From Carposina sasakii (lineage: Eukaryota > Arthropoda > Insecta > Lepidoptera > Carposinidae): a stretch of 64,000 nt of DNA. Positions 63,281 through 64,000 of the stretch are shown here, in pieces. Position 1 is the first letter of the stretch. Each line of letters starts with the position of its first letter. The stretch covers positions 4,692,716 through 4,756,715 of the forward strand of contig CP053163.1 of NCBI GenBank assembly GCA_014607495.2, read 5' to 3'. The notes under the pieces were generated by a model. The model was not told where the DNA came from and ran no database searches. It saw only the letters and a list, made by a program, of their open reading frames with translations. The position numbers were made by a program, and so were the translations under genes.

Positions 63281-64000
63281 ATTTAGATTAAAAGTATATG
63301 ATCTAATAAGATTGGTTAGAAGTAGCAGACGATATGGTGAGAAGAGAAAAATAAAGAAATAAAACCGCGGCCTAACGAATCTACGACCAAATCGGTCATT
63401 TATGCCTGTTCCTATAATGTTATGTGCCTAATCAGATTTTGTGTAATTGTTCTTTAAATTTCCATAAAAAAAAAACTATAGTTTAGTTACAACATTTCTT
63501 GAAATGCAATTTTCTGTGTATTACAGTATAATTGACATATGTTTTTTTTATTTTATTAAAAGGTCAGATTTTTTATTCTAATGTATTAATGGTCAAAAAC
63601 TAGATTCTTACTTCTTTAAAATCCATACAAAAAATAAATTCTGTGGTATAGGCACCCCATTAGAAATGTCCAAAGCATTGAGCTATCACCGCTTAAACTG
63701 AATTTAGAGCAGTTATCAAAGAATTTAGAAAATCCATAAATTCTCTGTGATGTACAAATCTTTCTTAATTTAATATATAAAATTCTTAGTCTAGAGGAAA
63801 GGTTTATAACGACATAAAATTGTCTAGGCACAGAAACTTGTGATGCACCGACTGGAATACAAAGAGGTCGTAATCAAAGCGAGCTCGGTCACACTTGTTC
63901 TTTAAACTTTACCTTCTTTATTGTACAGATTAGGATACTTATCTTCATAGTTTTTAAACAGTCTGCCATTCGGTGCACCTACCGTCTGCCCTCTTAATCA
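63281..64000. other. Unassigned right flank
   Basis: AT-rich; no gene or clear repeat. Confidence 0.3.

Overview
The window reads as nuclear DNA of a moth or butterfly. The base composition is AT-rich, no operons are visible, there is a single-exon lepidopteran-type odorant receptor, and the sequence between genes is packed with insect mobile elements: tRNA-derived and LINE-tailed SINEs, MITEs, RTE-like LINE ends, pogo/Tigger elements and a BEL/Pao retrotransposon. Only two host-type genes can be supported: an odorant receptor (37574-38776, minus) and a FUT10/FUT11-like glycosyltransferase family 10 enzyme (58902-60209, plus). Neither shows an intron.

Layout. 0.6-3.2 kb: a Tigger-like DNA transposon with TA duplications, perfect 24-bp inverted ends and a transposase broken by one frameshift. 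3.8-17.4 kb: SINE, MITE and LINE fragments, some nested with readable target-site duplications, plus a short coding-like remnant at 4.1-4.4 kb. 17.6-24.0 kb: an apparently complete BEL/Pao element with two 209-bp LTRs that look identical, an ACCGT duplication and one 1740-residue gag-pol frame. 24.3-26.2 kb: a composite nest of TA-flanked elements and a tandem repeat. 26-36 kb: MITEs and SINEs, ending in a palindrome with 107-bp arms that match at every base I compared. 37.3-39.5 kb: the receptor with a MITE 46 bp beyond its stop. 40-52 kb: more repeats, including one copy of an 850-bp element (46.7-47.6 kb) whose inverted partner lies at 57.8-58.6 kb, two hAT-type MITEs and a nest with a perfect 8-bp duplication. 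52.3-54.9 kb: a second Tigger-like element related to the first. 58.9-60.2 kb: the glycosyltransferase. 60-64 kb: little that I can name, apart from a diverged duplication.

How things relate. The two Tigger-like elements share TA duplications, GGGTA-type ends, subterminal repeats, a D35D catalytic spacing, a C-terminal C4HC3 PHD finger and a probable 5' UTR intron ending just before the start codon. Repeat families recur across the window, so copies can be compared with each other. In one case an older copy (3.93-4.06 kb) preserves the empty site of an insertion seen at 51.3 kb. All repeat family assignments are by eye; no database was searched.
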